A DNA stretch of 64,000 nt from Lithodes maja (GCA_037953745.1 JBAKBP010013141.1:1-64000); one strand, 5' to 3'; positions 42,142 to 54,069 are shown, counted from the stretch's first letter. Numbers and translations: made by a program. Notes: a model not told the origin generated them from the sequence alone.

Positions 42142-45100
42142 AGTACAAAGGAGTACAAAGGAAATCAAGCAAAAACAGATCTAGTGACCCTTCTAGGTTG
42201 CTTGTCCTCCAAAACACTGAGGATCAAGTGTCCAAACAGTGGTTTAGAGTGGGTAAGGGAACATTGGAAAGGGAATTACTGCCCTGGAACTAATATCCGT
42301 GGCAGGATTAGGAAGTTAGTAGGGGACAGATGGGTTAGTAACTGAGGGGGGGATAAAATAAAGTTATTCATTTACAAACGCAGTCAGTCGCGGGTTTGAT
42401 GCGAGATATTTGTCTAGGCGGAGTTTAAGTGAATCGACAGTGATGCAGTCTATAACGTTTCGGGGAAGCCCATTCCACAAGTTGACAACTCGATTTAAGA
42501 AGAAATTCTTAGATTCGTGTGAGTTAAAAGATTTACCAATAATTTTGCAACCGTTTCCCCGCGTGTAATTAGATTGGTCGATAGTGAAGTACTTACTACA
42601 GTTAATATTGTCGATGCCTTTGATGATTTTGAACACTTGAATTAAGTCACCTCTTAATCTGCGCTGGGTTAAAGGAAATAGATTTAATTCTCTAAGACGC
42701 TCTTCGTATGGTTTGTTCTTTAGGCTGGGTATCATTTTGGTAACTCTACGTTGAACTCGTTCTAGCTTGTTTATATCTTTTTGGTAATAAGGGCACCAGG
42801 ATTGAACGCAGTATTCCAGAAGAGGGCGGACTAAGGAATTGTAAAGGGTTAGGATAACTTCTTTGGATTTATGCTCAAATGACCTGCCTATAAAGCCAAT
42901 TATTTTGTTTGCCTTCTTAACAACTTCTGAACATTGTTGACTCGGATTTAGGTTACTCGATATTGTTACTCCCAGATCGGTTTCTCTGTTTACATTCTTA
43001 AGCAGAGTGCCATTCATCGAATAGTTTGATTTCTCGTTTAGGTATCCGATATGTAGTACTTTACATTTATCCGCATTGAAACTCATTTGCCAAATTTGGG
43101 CCCAACATGACAATTTATCTAGATTGTGTTGCATATCGTCAACTTGTTCTTTTGAGAGTACGCTATTTGCAATTTTTGTATCGTCAGCAAATTTTGAGAT
43201 TGTACAGGTGAGACCCTCATCTATGTCATTGATGTAAATTAGAAAGAGAATTGGTCCTAATACCGATCCCTGGGGTACCCCGCTACTTACATTGGTCCAT
43301 TTAGATGCCTTACCGTTTATGACTACTCTTTGCTTTCTGTCGCTGAGCCAATTTTCTATCCATTTCAACACACCGTCTTGTATTCCATGCGCGTTTAGTT
43401 TTAGCAGTAAACGTTTGTGGGGAACTTTGAAAATCAAGGTATATAATATCTACAGCTTTACTCTCATCGTAGAGGTTGAGGATATCGTGGAAGAAGTCTA
43501 AGAGGTTTGTTAAACAGGAACGTTTTTTACGAAAGCAGTGTTGAGTATCTTTAAGTATGTTATTTTCCTCTAAGTGATTTACGAGTGTCTCGTATGACCG
43601 TTTCTAGCATTTTACATACAACTGAGGTTAAGCTAATTGGACGATAGTTACTGGGTAGGGATTTGCTGCCTTTTTTTAATATCGGTGTTACGTTGGCTAG
43701 CTTCCACTGATCAGGCATAGTTCCAGACTGCAAGGATTTATTGAATAGTAATGTCAGTGGTTTGGAGAGCTCATCCTTAGCTTCCTTTAGAACTCTAGGT
43801 GAGATTGTATCCGGTCCAGGTGTTTTATTTACCGTGAGTTTATCTAAACAATTCAATACTTCTCTCTCTGTAACGGTGATATTGCTTAGATCATCTGAAT
43901 TATCAATCTGAATTGGCGATGGTGTAGGGATATCACTGAGGTCTTCTGTTGTAAAAACTGATGCAATGAAGGTATTGAGGGCATTACTCATTTGTACTTG
44001 GTCTTTGGTGTATTCTCCATTTTCATCGACTAACGGTCCAACAGTTGAAGTAACTACTTTTTTCTTTCTGATATAACTATAGAATTCTTTCTAGTTTGTT
44101 TTACTTTGATTCGCAATATGTAACTCTAAGGTCTTTTTACTTTGCTTAATTAACTTTTTGGCTTTGCGTCGTAGCTCTACAAATTTCACCCGTTCTTCGT
44201 CATTTTGTGAGGATTTTAATCTATCATTAGCAAATTTTTTAGCAAGCAGGCTGTTTGAAATATCTTTATTCCACCATTTGGGCTTATTATTATGGCCTGG
44301 ACGCCGTATTTTCGATGGTATGCAGTCTTCCACTGCTTTTAGGTAAGTGGTTTCGAATAACTTCCAAGATGTATTATGTCGAAATTGTTAATTAAAAAGC
44401 TCCAGTCAGTTTCTTTAAACATAGCTCTAAGTTTATGGAAGTTTGCTTTCTTGAAATTAGGGACTTTTTCGATGCTACTATTTGGTTCGTTACTAGTAAA
44501 CTTTAAAGTGAAAGTTATCGTGCGATGGTCGATGTTACTGAATTCATCACCAACATTCAAATTCTCTATTAATTCTTCTTTTGTTGCAAGTACAATGTCA
44601 AGAACGTTATTACCACGGGTCGGCGTTCGAACAAATTGATAAAGCGAACTCTCTTGCAAGTTCGTATACAAGTCATGTCCGGAGTGTGAAGTAAGAGTAT
44701 CGCCCCACTTGGTCACGGGTAAATTAAAATCGCCAAAAATTACGGTATCTTGTGAGTTACTTGCATCTGCAATTTGTTCGTAACTTTCTCGGTCAGTTTG
44801 CACTGATTGAGCTGGAGGTCTGTATATTAATGCAAGTATTATTTTTGTACCTTTATTATTCTTTATTAGCACAAAAGATGCGTCGACGTTCACAATTTGA
44901 GGTTTTGACAAAAGGGTAGCGTTAAGACTTTCTTTGATATAAAGTAAAACGCCACCTCCATTTCGATTTATTCGGCTTTTCTCAAACATTACATAACCGG
45001 GAAGTGAATACTCTGCTAAAAAGTCTCTATCTTCTGTATTGAGCCAAGATTCTGTTATGCCAATCACATCATAATTTTCTGTAAACACTAGCTCCTCTAA

Positions 45101-45504
45101 ATCTGAAAATTTATTGCGTATGCTAAGAGTGTTTGCATAGAAAACCTTTAAATTTGTTATTTTAGAACTCACGGAACGCTCTTTAATAATATTTTTGGTT
45201 CTTGTCGGATCTACATTTATGTTCATGGCTGTCTTGGTCCTCGCTGTCTTCGGTCCTTATCGCTGGTGGTCCTCGGTTGCCTCTGTTTTTTTTCTTGGCA
45301 TTGGATGATTTATGTCACTGCTGCTTCTTCTCGGATGGCGTTTTTTGATCCATGGCTGCGGACTGCTTCGTGTAGGAGACGACCCATGTGTGCTGAACCC
45401 ACAGGGTTTAGATGAGTGCCATCCTTGCGGAACAGAGTAGGCTGGTTGATGAATTCAACTTCTTCCCTCTGACACAAATATTTTAGTCGGCTATTTGTGC
45501 TGAG
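42142..45504 (-). pseudogene. CR1-D copy 2, 5'-truncated in ORF1
   Basis: Close to copy 1 throughout. On the minus strand: the esterase end of ORF1 (45528-45310, DGTHLNPVG retained); endonuclease (45226-44339) with ITESWLNTED, FLAEYSLPGYVMF, GDFNLPVTKW and NIDHRTITF; linker frame 44333-44091; polymerase N-terminus 43991-43560 (NYRPISLTS); polymerase core and C-terminus 43437-42364 with SSGVPQGSVLGPILFLIYI, SKFADDTKIA (FADD intact, about 43180-43191) and LWNGLPRNV. A 14-bp deletion at about 43430 destroys the FQKAFDKVPHK frame. ORF1 has also lost the bases for LWDNFYN between direct GGTTG repeats. The 3' end has two AGTACAAAGG units at 42142-42161. The 5' break is at about 45504. Confidence 0.9.
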
Positions 45505-45744
45505 TGCATGGAGGGTCGCTATGGACAACTGTTTAGATAGTGTAAGGTAGAGACATTGGCATAGGAGCAGCTAGGCTTGATGGTACAGTTAAGATCATTA
45601 ATACATATTTGAAATATAACTGGAGTAAAAGAGATGTAGCAGACATATTTGCAAACTTAATTCACTTCACTTATTCAGCTATAAATGAACTTGGTGTGGG
45701 TTGAAATGTAATATCATGTGGTACATTTTTCTAAACTTTCTCAA
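45505..45744. other. unassigned spacer
   Basis: No remnant recognised. Confidence 0.35.
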
Positions 45745-45921
45745 TGCAATTGAGCACAATAGATGTCTTACCAGAAATGTTGTTGAGCAATCATGAAACC
45801 ATTTCCCCTCGTATAGTTTCCATGGTCAACTGTGAAATGCATATGGGCATCTAGATTATAAAAGCCCTTGAGAATATTATGTACTTCAATTAAATATCCC
45901 TTCATGCTGCGCTTTGTCAGA
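45745..45921 (-). pseudogene. CR1-like polymerase C-terminal fragment
   Basis: On the minus strand it reads LTKRSMKGYLIEVHNILKGF, YNLDAHMHFTVDHGNYTRGN, GFMIAQ and a stop. This aligns with the CR1-D segment LTQRRLRGDLIQVFKIIKGI and YTRGNGCKIIG, but is clearly a different subfamily. Roughly 45 residues remain. Confidence 0.75.
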
Positions 45922-46948
45922 TTAACCTGCCAGGCGAAGGTATTTGCTTATTTGTTTACGAAAATAGTCATATTTACCATATATAACATTTACTTCTCCA
46001 TATGTGCCTATTTTACTTTTCATATGAACATTGAAAAGCAATGAAATAAGTGGGGTGATGTGGTGTAGTGGTCTTGCCACTGGATTGGTAATCCTAAGAT
46101 CCCCGGTTCGAATCCCAATGTATCAATGGGAAGATATTATTGGGATGGAATTTTTGCTGTACTTCGTATCAGTGTACTACCACAAAGCCCACCGACACGC
46201 CATATAAAATACCCTCGCTGTCTCCCATAAATTAGCATTGAATGAATATTTCAATATTCAAAATATGCTAATGAGGGCAGTGCCTAGTGAGTTAAGAGCT
46301 CAATAGGTGGCGTTTGGGAAAGAGAGGGTCCGAAACCGTGAATGAGGCGGTAAGATAGTGGCGAAGCAGCTCTGAGGGGTCAGAAGTTGCCTCAGGGCCA
46401 CAAGGGACTGGATCAGGCGTCGTGATCTAAGATGGTAAGGCCACGAACAAGCCGGTTGAAGCGCTCAAACTATCTCAATGTCTCATTCACTGACTGGAAT
46501 AAGACCTTTTGGCTTCACCGTGTTGAGCGGTTGAATATACAGTCTATAAGCTTATATCCAGAGGTACAAACTGGGTATAGAAAAACAAAAAATGGCTGGT
46601 GAAAAATTTATATTTTAGCCTCACGGTCGTAATCTGACCCGGACTGGCGAGAAACGTACCTCCTCCCTCTCTCATGCCTCGTATGCTCCTGAGAGATTAG
46701 GGGATGTCTCAGACTTGCTAGAGGGTTGGAGCAAGAATCCCCTATCCTCCACCCTCACTCTCAGCCATCCTCGCACGAAAATACTCGATAAATATTGGAA
46801 ATAATAGGGAAAATGCCAGATAATTAAGGGGTTGGAGGGTTGGACACATGTGGGGGAGTGATGGCAATTATCTCGCCTAATCACATATTGCTTTGTTTTG
46901 AGTGCCAGTAAGGTGTTTTGAAAGTTTTTATTATGCTTTGGCTCTTAA
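45922..46948 (+). repeat. dispersed repeat T, copy 2, split by a SINE
   Basis: The left part (45922-46050) matches 18323-18520 and the right part (about 46655-46948) matches 18560-18722. The intervening 46052-46600 is the SINE. Confidence 0.55.
46052..46600 (+). mobile_element. long tRNA-derived SINE
   Basis: The head has an A-box (TGGTGTAGTGG, 46061-46071) and a B-box (GGTTCGAATCC, 46105-46115) at tRNA spacing. The body contains the block shared with 1546-1812 (GTGCCTAGTGAGTT, CACCGTGTTGAGCGGTT) and ends in AGAAAAACAAAAAA. It disrupts repeat T. About 550 bp is long for a SINE, so it may be composite. Confidence 0.7.
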
Positions 46949-47204
46949 CCCCTTCAGACTCATATGATGCAGAGGTTGCCAGATTAGCAATAAGAAATAG
47001 AGTTCTCACTCTTATAATTACCTCTCCAAAATTAGTTTTCTGCCCACAGCTAACTCAAAGACAACTGCAGAGGTTGAAGTAACTAAACTAAAGGTTTCTA
47101 AATACCCCTGATAGTAACAAAGGCTTTAAAGTATCCCTAATCGGCTCAAAATCGCGTCATGTCATATTGCCTTCACCCACCAAACCTCTTATGAGGAACC
47201 TCGC
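46949..47204. other. unassigned sequence
   Basis: Starts with a CCCCTTCAGACTC stretch that resembles TTAA-MITE termini. No partner end found. Confidence 0.35.
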
Positions 47205-47392
47205 CTTTCCCTAGTTAAAGAAGTTTAACTCTAAAAAATTCCTTATGTGGTTAATTTCTCAACTTTGGTATACATGTTTTTACCATTATCGGAACTCTTT
47301 ACAATTTATCATCTGTTTCGTATAGTATGGCGACCAAAATTGTTCTCAGTACTCCAAAAGAGGTTGTACTAATTTGTTATATAATGGTATTA
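47205..47392 (-). pseudogene. CR1-like polymerase fragment (thumb region)
   Basis: On the minus strand it reads PLYNKLVQPLLEY, a stop, EQFWSPYYTKQ and a decayed continuation. It corresponds to LYNSLVRPLLEYCVQSWCPYYQK of CR1-D. Several stops; about 60 codons remain. Confidence 0.65.
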
Positions 47393-47404
47393 TTATTATA
47401 TAAT

Positions 47405-47420
47405 TATACAGTATATATAT

Positions 47421-47481
<61 letters not shown>
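47405..47481. repeat. (TA)n microsatellite
   Basis: About 30 TA units preceded by ACAGTATATATATTGTG. Confidence 0.95.
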
Positions 47482-47483
<2 letters not shown>

Positions 47484-47560
47484 GATGATTCAAAACTCTA
47501 CTGCCAAACCTTTTTGGGGAAAGAGATGTTATATAATGGTATTATTATATAAACGGTATA

Positions 47561-47614
<54 letters not shown>

Positions 47615-47660
47615 GCGTGATTCAAAACTCCACTGACAAACTTTTGGGGGAAAGAGATGA
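47482..47660 (+). repeat. tandem duplication spanning a TA microsatellite
   Basis: GATGATTCAAAACTCTACTG..AAAGAGATG (47484-47526) recurs as GTGATTCAAAACTCCACTG..AAAGAGATG at 47614-47658. A TTATATAATGGTATTATTAT copy precedes each TA tract. The second tract is 47563-47610. Confidence 0.75.
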
Positions 47661-47995
47661 GCATACCCCAAATAGGAATCTCTAAGTAAGAAAAGAACAC
47701 AAATGCAATAAGAATGAGTTAGAAGACTTACTATGTTCCATACAGTGTTCCATGCAAGCTTACACATCGGGAAATAGGAGATTGAGGTCTCTGCGAACTG
47801 TAATTGAAAATTAGATATGACGGATAAGTTGGAAATAATATGAAAGACAAATTGATGTAACATATTGAGTATGATTGTTACATTGGATAGATGTAGCAGT
47901 TTTTAGATTATACATGCATACATACATACATACTGTACATACATACATACTTGATTTCTCAATGAAATTTTCATGCAATAATAATTTATCCTATC
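47661..47995. other. unassigned sequence
   Basis: Contains CATA repeats at 47919-47950. No gene seen. Confidence 0.4.
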
Positions 47996-48470
47996 TTAAC
48001 GCCTTACGAGCGGGCCCGTCAGTAACTTCTACTACCCGCCAAGCGGGTGGTTTTACCCTAAACGACCTTGTTTCCGTGCTCTTTTTCATGCATAAACAAG
48101 AGCCAGAGCGTAATACAATTATGTATCCCTGAAAGGGCGATAATTGAGCTTTCCAATAACACCAGAACTATCCTTCTACGACCACGCGTTCTCTTTCAAT
48201 GATCGTGCAAGACGAAGGAAAAATCCCTAAAATACGGTAATTTCCTTACATAATTCCCTGTCTGGGGAGGCAGTGAGTGTGGAGGGGACGGCAGTTGCCG
48301 CGCGGGACCCGTGCCGAACGGTCAGAGCCGACCTACGCTTCTCCCACCGCTCGTCTCTCTCTCAGAGACTACTATTGCTCAAAATTGCACACCGCCTGAA
48401 GTCGGTCCCCGCCACATAGTCCTTTCTTCTCTAGACCGACTTAAGTCCGGCGCCGCTAGACCAAGGTTAA
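47996..48470 (+). mobile_element. TTAA-type MITE, family M, copy 4
   Basis: TTAA at 47996-47999 and 48467-48470. The ends are TTAACGCCTTACGAGCGGGC and, inward from the right, TTAACCTTGGTCTAGCGGCG. The interior matches copies 2 and 3 (CATTTTCATGCATAAACAAG-like block, CCTGAAAGGGCG, GAGCTTTCCAAT). It shares with copy 2 the variant block CGTGCCGAACGGTCAGAGCC, so copies 2 and 4 form one subfamily. Confidence 0.85.
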
Positions 48471-48512
48471 AGGTCAATGTCACAGGTCAATGTCACAGGT
48501 CAATGTCAGAAT
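48471..48512 (+). repeat. 16-bp tandem repeat AGGTCAATGTCAC
   Basis: AGGTCAATGTCAC occurs three times with the third decaying, next to the MITE end. Confidence 0.7.
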
Positions 48513-48690
48513 TCAGTTTTTGAAACTGGTGTTAGAAATAATTGGAATTTCACTCCTAGATCTTTTATATATACTGTATATAGATATATTATAAAACAAA
48601 TTCCACATATACAGTATATTTCAAGGTAAATGGTTGGTAAAATAAAAAATGGTCAACAAAGCTATGGATTCTCACCAAGCGTATACAGTA
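48513..48690. other. AT-rich spacer with TATACTGTATA palindromes
   Basis: ATATACTGTATATAGATATA and ATATACAGTATATTTC occur outside a long TA array. Confidence 0.5.
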
Positions 48691-48694
48691 TATA

Positions 48695-48749
<55 letters not shown>
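48691..48749. repeat. (TA)n microsatellite
   Basis: Preceded by ATACAGTATATACTGTATAT; about 24 TA units. Confidence 0.95.
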
Positions 48750-48750
<1 letters not shown>

Positions 48751-49669
48751 AATGCAGAAGTAAAGAAATCACAAACTATAATTTTATTACTCAAAGGTCA
48801 AAGTCAAATGTTAAGGTTAATCCATTAACTTTGTATTATTATTTAACATTTCACGAATGTGCTGAGATGGTTGGCCTTTACATGCAAATTGCAATAGTAA
48901 TTTTTCACACTAATACCATAAAGGTCAAATGAAATAAATTTCTCCTTGATTTTTTAATAGAATGATCAAGAACAAATCTATATAATCCTAGTGAAAGTTT
49001 AATGTTTACAAATATTTAACATTTAATGGCAAACAAAAATTGTTGCGTTGGGTGTACTATATATAAGCCCATATACCCGGTATATATACTGTATATACAT
49101 ACCCAATCTATATATATACACCTGGTATATGTATATACATACCTGATCTAATATATATATAATTTTGAAGAATATTGAGGTTAGGGTCAACTGTCAGAGG
49201 AAAGGTCAATTCAATTTTCAAAACGTGTACCGGCCAACTTCCAGATAAATAATTATACAAAATATCAAGGCATTAGATCAATCAAATTATGCTAATAATT
49301 GTCCTAAGTTAACTGATAGATTGATGCACATTCTACTGTGCGTATGCAGTTTTCCTGTTCAATGTTCAGTTATAATAATATAACATGTTAAACAAATATT
49401 TTTATAATGCCTTTAATAGTCAATTGTGAAGAGAAAAATAGAATTCATAGAATTGGATAATGGATATGGCATTTAATTTCTATAACGCGAAAGTGGCACT
49501 TCTACTTTAATACATACATGGAAAACAAACAAAGATACCTCATCATTTTTGGTTAGTATGGAAGCTATAAACCACCTTTATCAACGTTTGTTGTATAATG
49601 ATGCTTGTAACAGCCTATGGTCTTAGTACAGCAAGATTTTTAAACAATATTGTACGTCTGGCAGGCCTG
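48750..49669. other. unassigned AT-rich sequence
   Basis: Includes GGTCAAAGTCAAATGTTAAG-type motifs and short TATACTGTATA palindromes. No gene recognised. Confidence 0.4.
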
Positions 49670-49759
49670 TTACTTTCTTCCTCCCCATTCCTCCTCTTCC
49701 GCTGAAAGCTTTGTACCAAGATCTACTACAATATCCTCATTATCCACTACAGGCTGTTC
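49670..49759 (-). CDS. possible terminal exon of a host gene
   Basis: A minus-strand stretch of 29 codons plus TAA, in frame with a splice-acceptor-like ATGATGCAG just upstream (49760-49768). The peptide starts EQPVVDNEDIVVDLGT and ends SAEEEEWGGRK: acidic, low in the Tyr/Ile repeats typical of this window, and GC-richer than its flanks. A branch-point-like CTCAT lies about 30 bases upstream of the acceptor; the pyrimidine tract is weak. No similarity to the mobile elements here was found. The family is unknown, and no other exon of the same gene was recognised in the window, so this is a hypothesis only. Confidence 0.25.
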   Translation of the reverse strand, partial: EQPVVDNEDIVVDLGTKLSAEEEEWGGRK

Positions 49760-49894
49760 CTGCATCATATTATAACAAATGTTGATGAGTAAAGCTTATT
49801 GTTTATATACCAACGGACGAAAGAAGATATATCTGTGTTAGTCTCCCATGTATACAATACATGGGAAATGAGCAAATGTGTTGCAACCGCTTTA

Positions 49895-49895
<1 letters not shown>

Positions 49896-49985
<90 letters not shown>

Positions 49986-49986
49986 A
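49896..49986. repeat. (TA)n microsatellite with ACAGTATATA interruption
   Basis: Two TA tracts separated by ACAGTATATA. Confidence 0.95.
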
Positions 49987-50411
49987 TGTATGTTTGTACA
50001 TTAATCTTGTAATATATTTTAATCTTGTAATCTACAGTATATGTGTATGGCTGACTGTATATATAGTTTCATAACACACATTTTTTTGTTATGCTTCAAG
50101 TACAGTTTCTTTTGATTTTTCATATAATATATTGATTTCTGTTTTTAAGTGTTTATAATATTTACTTACTATTTTGATTTACTATTGTTGTTGATGGTTA
50201 TACTGTGTTGAGTATACACCTGCACTTACTTGAATGGATATATAAAGTATTCTGATCTATGTTAATAATTTTCCCATTACAATATGTGAAATGCTAGACA
50301 CCCCTAGGACTCACCATTGCCCTGTGCTAGATCTACGCCGATTTGGCAACTCTTCCAAAATTCGACAAAAGCCACATCACCGTGTAGGAAATGCAAGCGC
50401 GCAGTCAACCA
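49987..50411. other. unassigned AT-rich sequence
   Basis: No gene recognised. Confidence 0.4.
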
Positions 50412-50436
50412 TATATATATATATATATATATATAA
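50412..50436. repeat. (AT)n microsatellite
   Basis: About 12 AT units. Confidence 0.9.
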
Positions 50437-50514
50437 TATGAATACCCAAAAGATGCCTGGTTGAGGTGTTACAGTGGTCCATAGTTGAAAATGTGGCACA
50501 CAAAACGGCAACGA

Positions 50515-50866
50515 GCGGCTGTACTTATGGGAGTATTGGTCGGGTGATGAGGCAATGGGTGGAGCAGTGCAGAGGCAAAGATGAGAGATAGTATAGATAG
50601 TATAGATAGCGGCTGTACTTATGGGAGTATTGGTCGGGTGATGAGGCAATGGGTGGAGCAGTGCAGAGGCAAAGATGAGAGATAGTATAGATAGTATAGA
50701 TAGCGGCTGTACTTATGGGAGTATTGGTCGGGTGATGAGGCAATGGGTGGAGCAGTGCAGAGGCAAAGATGAGAGATAGTATAGATAGCGGCTGTACTTA
50801 TGGGAGTATTGGTCGGGTGATGAGGCAATGGGTGGAGCAGTGCAGAGGCAAAGATGAGGGACAGTA
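50515..50866. repeat. 94-bp minisatellite, four units
   Basis: Units start at 50515, 50609, 50703 and 50788 with GCGGCTGTACTTATGGGAGT. The third unit is 9 bp shorter because it has one AGTATAGAT instead of two. The repeated minus-strand frames are artefacts. Confidence 0.95.
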
Positions 50867-51877
50867 AATGTCATTGGATTTTCACCCCTATAGCCCTGAC
50901 AGTCACACTTGTTTTTGGTATGGGGAATGCTTTGGTACATATTTAATATATCTTGTTCCGAAAGGAGCGTCGCAGCCCACCAGTAAAACCTCACAAGAGG
51001 ATTGATGCAGCCGCTGGGTTAATAACATTTTCCTCTCGGGTACCTCGTCTATCCTAGGTATCTCTAAGATACCATTTACACCTGTTTCTGCACTTATATG
51101 TACACGGATGCCTCTATCTATATAACCCTGTTATAACCTGCCACTGTCTATTACAGATACAAGTTGTTAATAATCACCTCTTATAGTCATACACCTACAG
51201 TAGTAAGTCACCTCATTCCCACGAAAGCTGCTCTCTATTCCTTTGACGCCATCATTAATTAATCGGAGGCCCAATAAAGATGAAATTTATACTTGTTACA
51301 ATACCATTCACCTCCCTACATCTACACATCACCCACTACCATACACATTCGCACACCCAAGTACACTATCTATTCACAAACCCCCGTACACCGCTACAGA
51401 TACAATTCACCCTTATCGGTACAGTACACCTCCGTATTCTAACCTTCCCATTCCCCATATATTCCCGTAACTTTCCTCTCACCCCACTGCAGCACCGTAC
51501 TCCCCCGTACATTTATTGAGCCCTGCGGTGGCAATCAACTCACACAGGCAGGACGAGAGGGACAGTTGGCAAACATTTTAGTGTGACTCATACTGAATGT
51601 GTGTGTGCGCGCGTGCGCTGTACATTCATATGCGTACGATTATTTGCATTAACATATGTGAAGGTATTTACGTACAAGCATCAATATATGTGGCTACGTG
51701 AAACAGGATGTTAGTGTGCACTTGTGTGGAATTCGTTAGGGTGTACCCATCGATGAGTGATTAATTTTGTAAATTAACGTAGATTAGTGTAATTCTTTGC
51801 TTAAAACCGTCTCCAATACAAAGGATTAATGACAAACTGCGCGAACCATGCATATAAGTATCTGCACTTATACATAG
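50867..51877. other. unassigned sequence
   Basis: A pyrimidine- and A-rich strand bias at 51290-51520 yields incidental frames. No domain. Confidence 0.4.
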
Positions 51878-51915
51878 AGAGAGAGAGAGGGAGAGAGAGA
51901 GAGGGGGTGGGGGGA
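51878..51915. repeat. (GA)n/G-rich tract
   Basis: GAGAGAGAGAGAGGGAGAGAG followed by GGGGGTGGGGGG. Confidence 0.9.
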
Positions 51916-52059
51916 GAGAAAGATAGAGTAGGGAGAAAGAGTAAGCAGATTGCAATAGTTAGTAGTCTAAAGCTGTTCCCTAAATTGTTTCATTGCTCAC
52001 ATCGATCCTGTATTCAATATCACGACCCCTGCCCGTTATTTGTTGTTCTCTCAGTGTAA

Positions 52060-52062
<3 letters not shown>

Positions 52063-52096
<34 letters not shown>

Positions 52097-52100
52097 CTCT
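52063..52100. repeat. (CT)n microsatellite
   Basis: About 18 CT units with one CG interruption. Confidence 0.95.
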
Positions 52101-53592
52101 CCATACCAATCCAGTTAATTGTTTTCCTTATCCTATTTTGTCCTGTGTGTTTTTCTACCTACCTATGTTTTCGTCCTTTCTTCTTCAAGTGTTCTTTTTC
52201 TCCTCCCTCTTCCCTTGTTTAATTCTTACTCCCCCTTTCAATTCCAGTCCCTCCATTTTTGTAGAGTTTCTCATTTCCACGTTTTACCTTGTCCTTTGAT
52301 TCCTGTTTCTATGATCCCTATTTTTGTTTATCTTTTATGTTTGTCTCTCCACTGGACTACAATATCAACACATTTATATTTCGATATCCCTATTGCTTCT
52401 TCGTTCTTTTCTTCTATTTGCATGTGTAATATCGGAAGAAAATAACGTTCAAATTTATCCTATCTTAAAATCAAACTACATTTAATGAAGTTTGAGTTTG
52501 TATTATGATTAAGCATTATTATGTCTATTCAATATGCCTGAACCAAATATTGAATTTACATTATAACTTCTTAAATGGTGTATATTGAGAATAAAAGCCA
52601 AATAATATCTACGAGCATTTAAGTATATCATAACGCACCCCTTCATTATATTTCGTTAGAAAATAATTACTTTTATTATGCTTAGAAATGGAATGCTGAA
52701 TTCAGAGGGATAATTGATATGTTAAAACTTAAATTTTTAGCATAGAACAACCAAATAAATAAATAGACTCCAGTTGCCTGAAAGCATACATAATATATTT
52801 CACAATGTAAAATATATTAATGCCAATGATCTTTGTTTGGGATAGGTATGCTAGCGAGGCTTCTCTCCTGTAGCTGGTGCTTGGTCCACTCTTCTTGTGG
52901 GACATATAGATTAATAAGATTGAAGTTCAAAGTTACGTGATTTGGCTGTATCTTCAAAAGGATTGGCACTCCTTCTGTATTGTCTGTTATGATTGTTGTT
53001 CATGCCCAAGTATCTGCCATATTCTTGAATCTTAAGAGTCAAGGAGTCAGAGATATTCAGTTGCAGTACCTCCCAAAATAGTCAAATAATGTTATGATCA
53101 ATGGCTAGAAGAGTATGGTTCTCCTTGTCAGGCTCTTACGAACTATGTATAGAATACATCTTTATTCAGCTTCAGTGAGTAGGTGCTAGATTGATATATG
53201 ATCAAGCCAACGGTAGACCATGATTCTATAAACAGACACTTGTCACTGCATAGACACACTTACTCTTGTTTTATACTTTCCATCTCAGTCCGCCCCTCCA
53301 CAGCATCCCTATATTATCCGATAGTCACTAATTGGCACCATATCAAAGAATTACATTTTAGCTTTAACTACAATAGAAAGGTACGAAATAATGTAGATAC
53401 TTATGGCCTAAGACTATCATCTCGAAAGAAAATAATTATCTTTACCACAATGCAACAACATCTTGTATGTTTTTCAAACAATTATTCGTCACTTTCAATG
53501 GTATTCTCGTACATGAACTACTATCGTTCCCTACCTCTGGCATCAATCACAGTAGTCTTCCCTCCTCCTTCTGTATACTTCCCTCTCTCCTC

Positions 53593-53594
<2 letters not shown>
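52101..53594. other. unassigned sequence
   Basis: A long pyrimidine-biased segment (52100-52440), then AT-rich DNA. At about 53010-52860 on the minus strand a frame reads GVPILLKIQPNHVTLNFNLI followed by VPQEEWTKHQL; it may be a decayed protein fragment, but I do not recognise it. Confidence 0.35.

Positions 53595-53661
<67 letters not shown>
53595..53661. repeat. (TA)n microsatellite
   Basis: About 33 TA units. Confidence 0.97.
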
Positions 53662-53663
<2 letters not shown>

Positions 53664-54032
53664 ATTTGCCGGACGCCTTACTCCCCTTACGAGGGTGGCC
53701 ATACACAGAATGGCCCCAAGCGGACCTACTCCCTGTGAGAGGGACAACCCGAGCCAGTTTAGTGAAAGACTTACAGGATTGACCACTCAATTCAGGATCC
53801 GTCCGACTCCGAAGCCCTCTGTGTATCTTGTTAGCACTATTTTTCTACAGTGGTGTTCGGCTAATCCATCCACTAACCTGCCTTACCCTTAGGTAAGCAG
53901 TACGGATTTGTATCAGGTTTACTCCCCTAGACAGGTTGCCAACCAAGGCTGACTAGTCCCATCCACCCGGATTTGTATAAGGTTGTCTCCCCTAGATGAG
54001 TTGCCGACCATGGCTAACGAGTCCCATCCACC

Positions 54033-54033
<1 letters not shown>
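53662..54033 (+). repeat. LINE-Z upstream region with a 65-bp direct duplication
   Basis: GC-richer sequence. CGGATTTGTATCAGGTTTAC...AGTCCCATCCACC occupies 53903-53967 and recurs at 53968-54032 with about eight changes. It precedes LINE-Z in the same orientation and may be its 5' untranslated region, where short tandem units are common. Confidence 0.5.

Positions 54034-54069
<36 letters not shown>

Noticed and set aside
46052..46120. Functional tRNA gene
   Set aside because: Good A- and B-boxes, but it is embedded in a longer repeat that interrupts another repeat; a SINE head explains it better.
46815..46960. Another TTAA MITE between TTAAGGGGTT and CTTAACCCC
   Set aside because: The ends point outward in the wrong orientation and the enclosed sequence belongs to repeat T.
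50377..50994. Repeated Ser/Pro/His-rich proteins on the minus strand
   Set aside because: Frames of a 94-bp minisatellite; identical start and stop in each unit.
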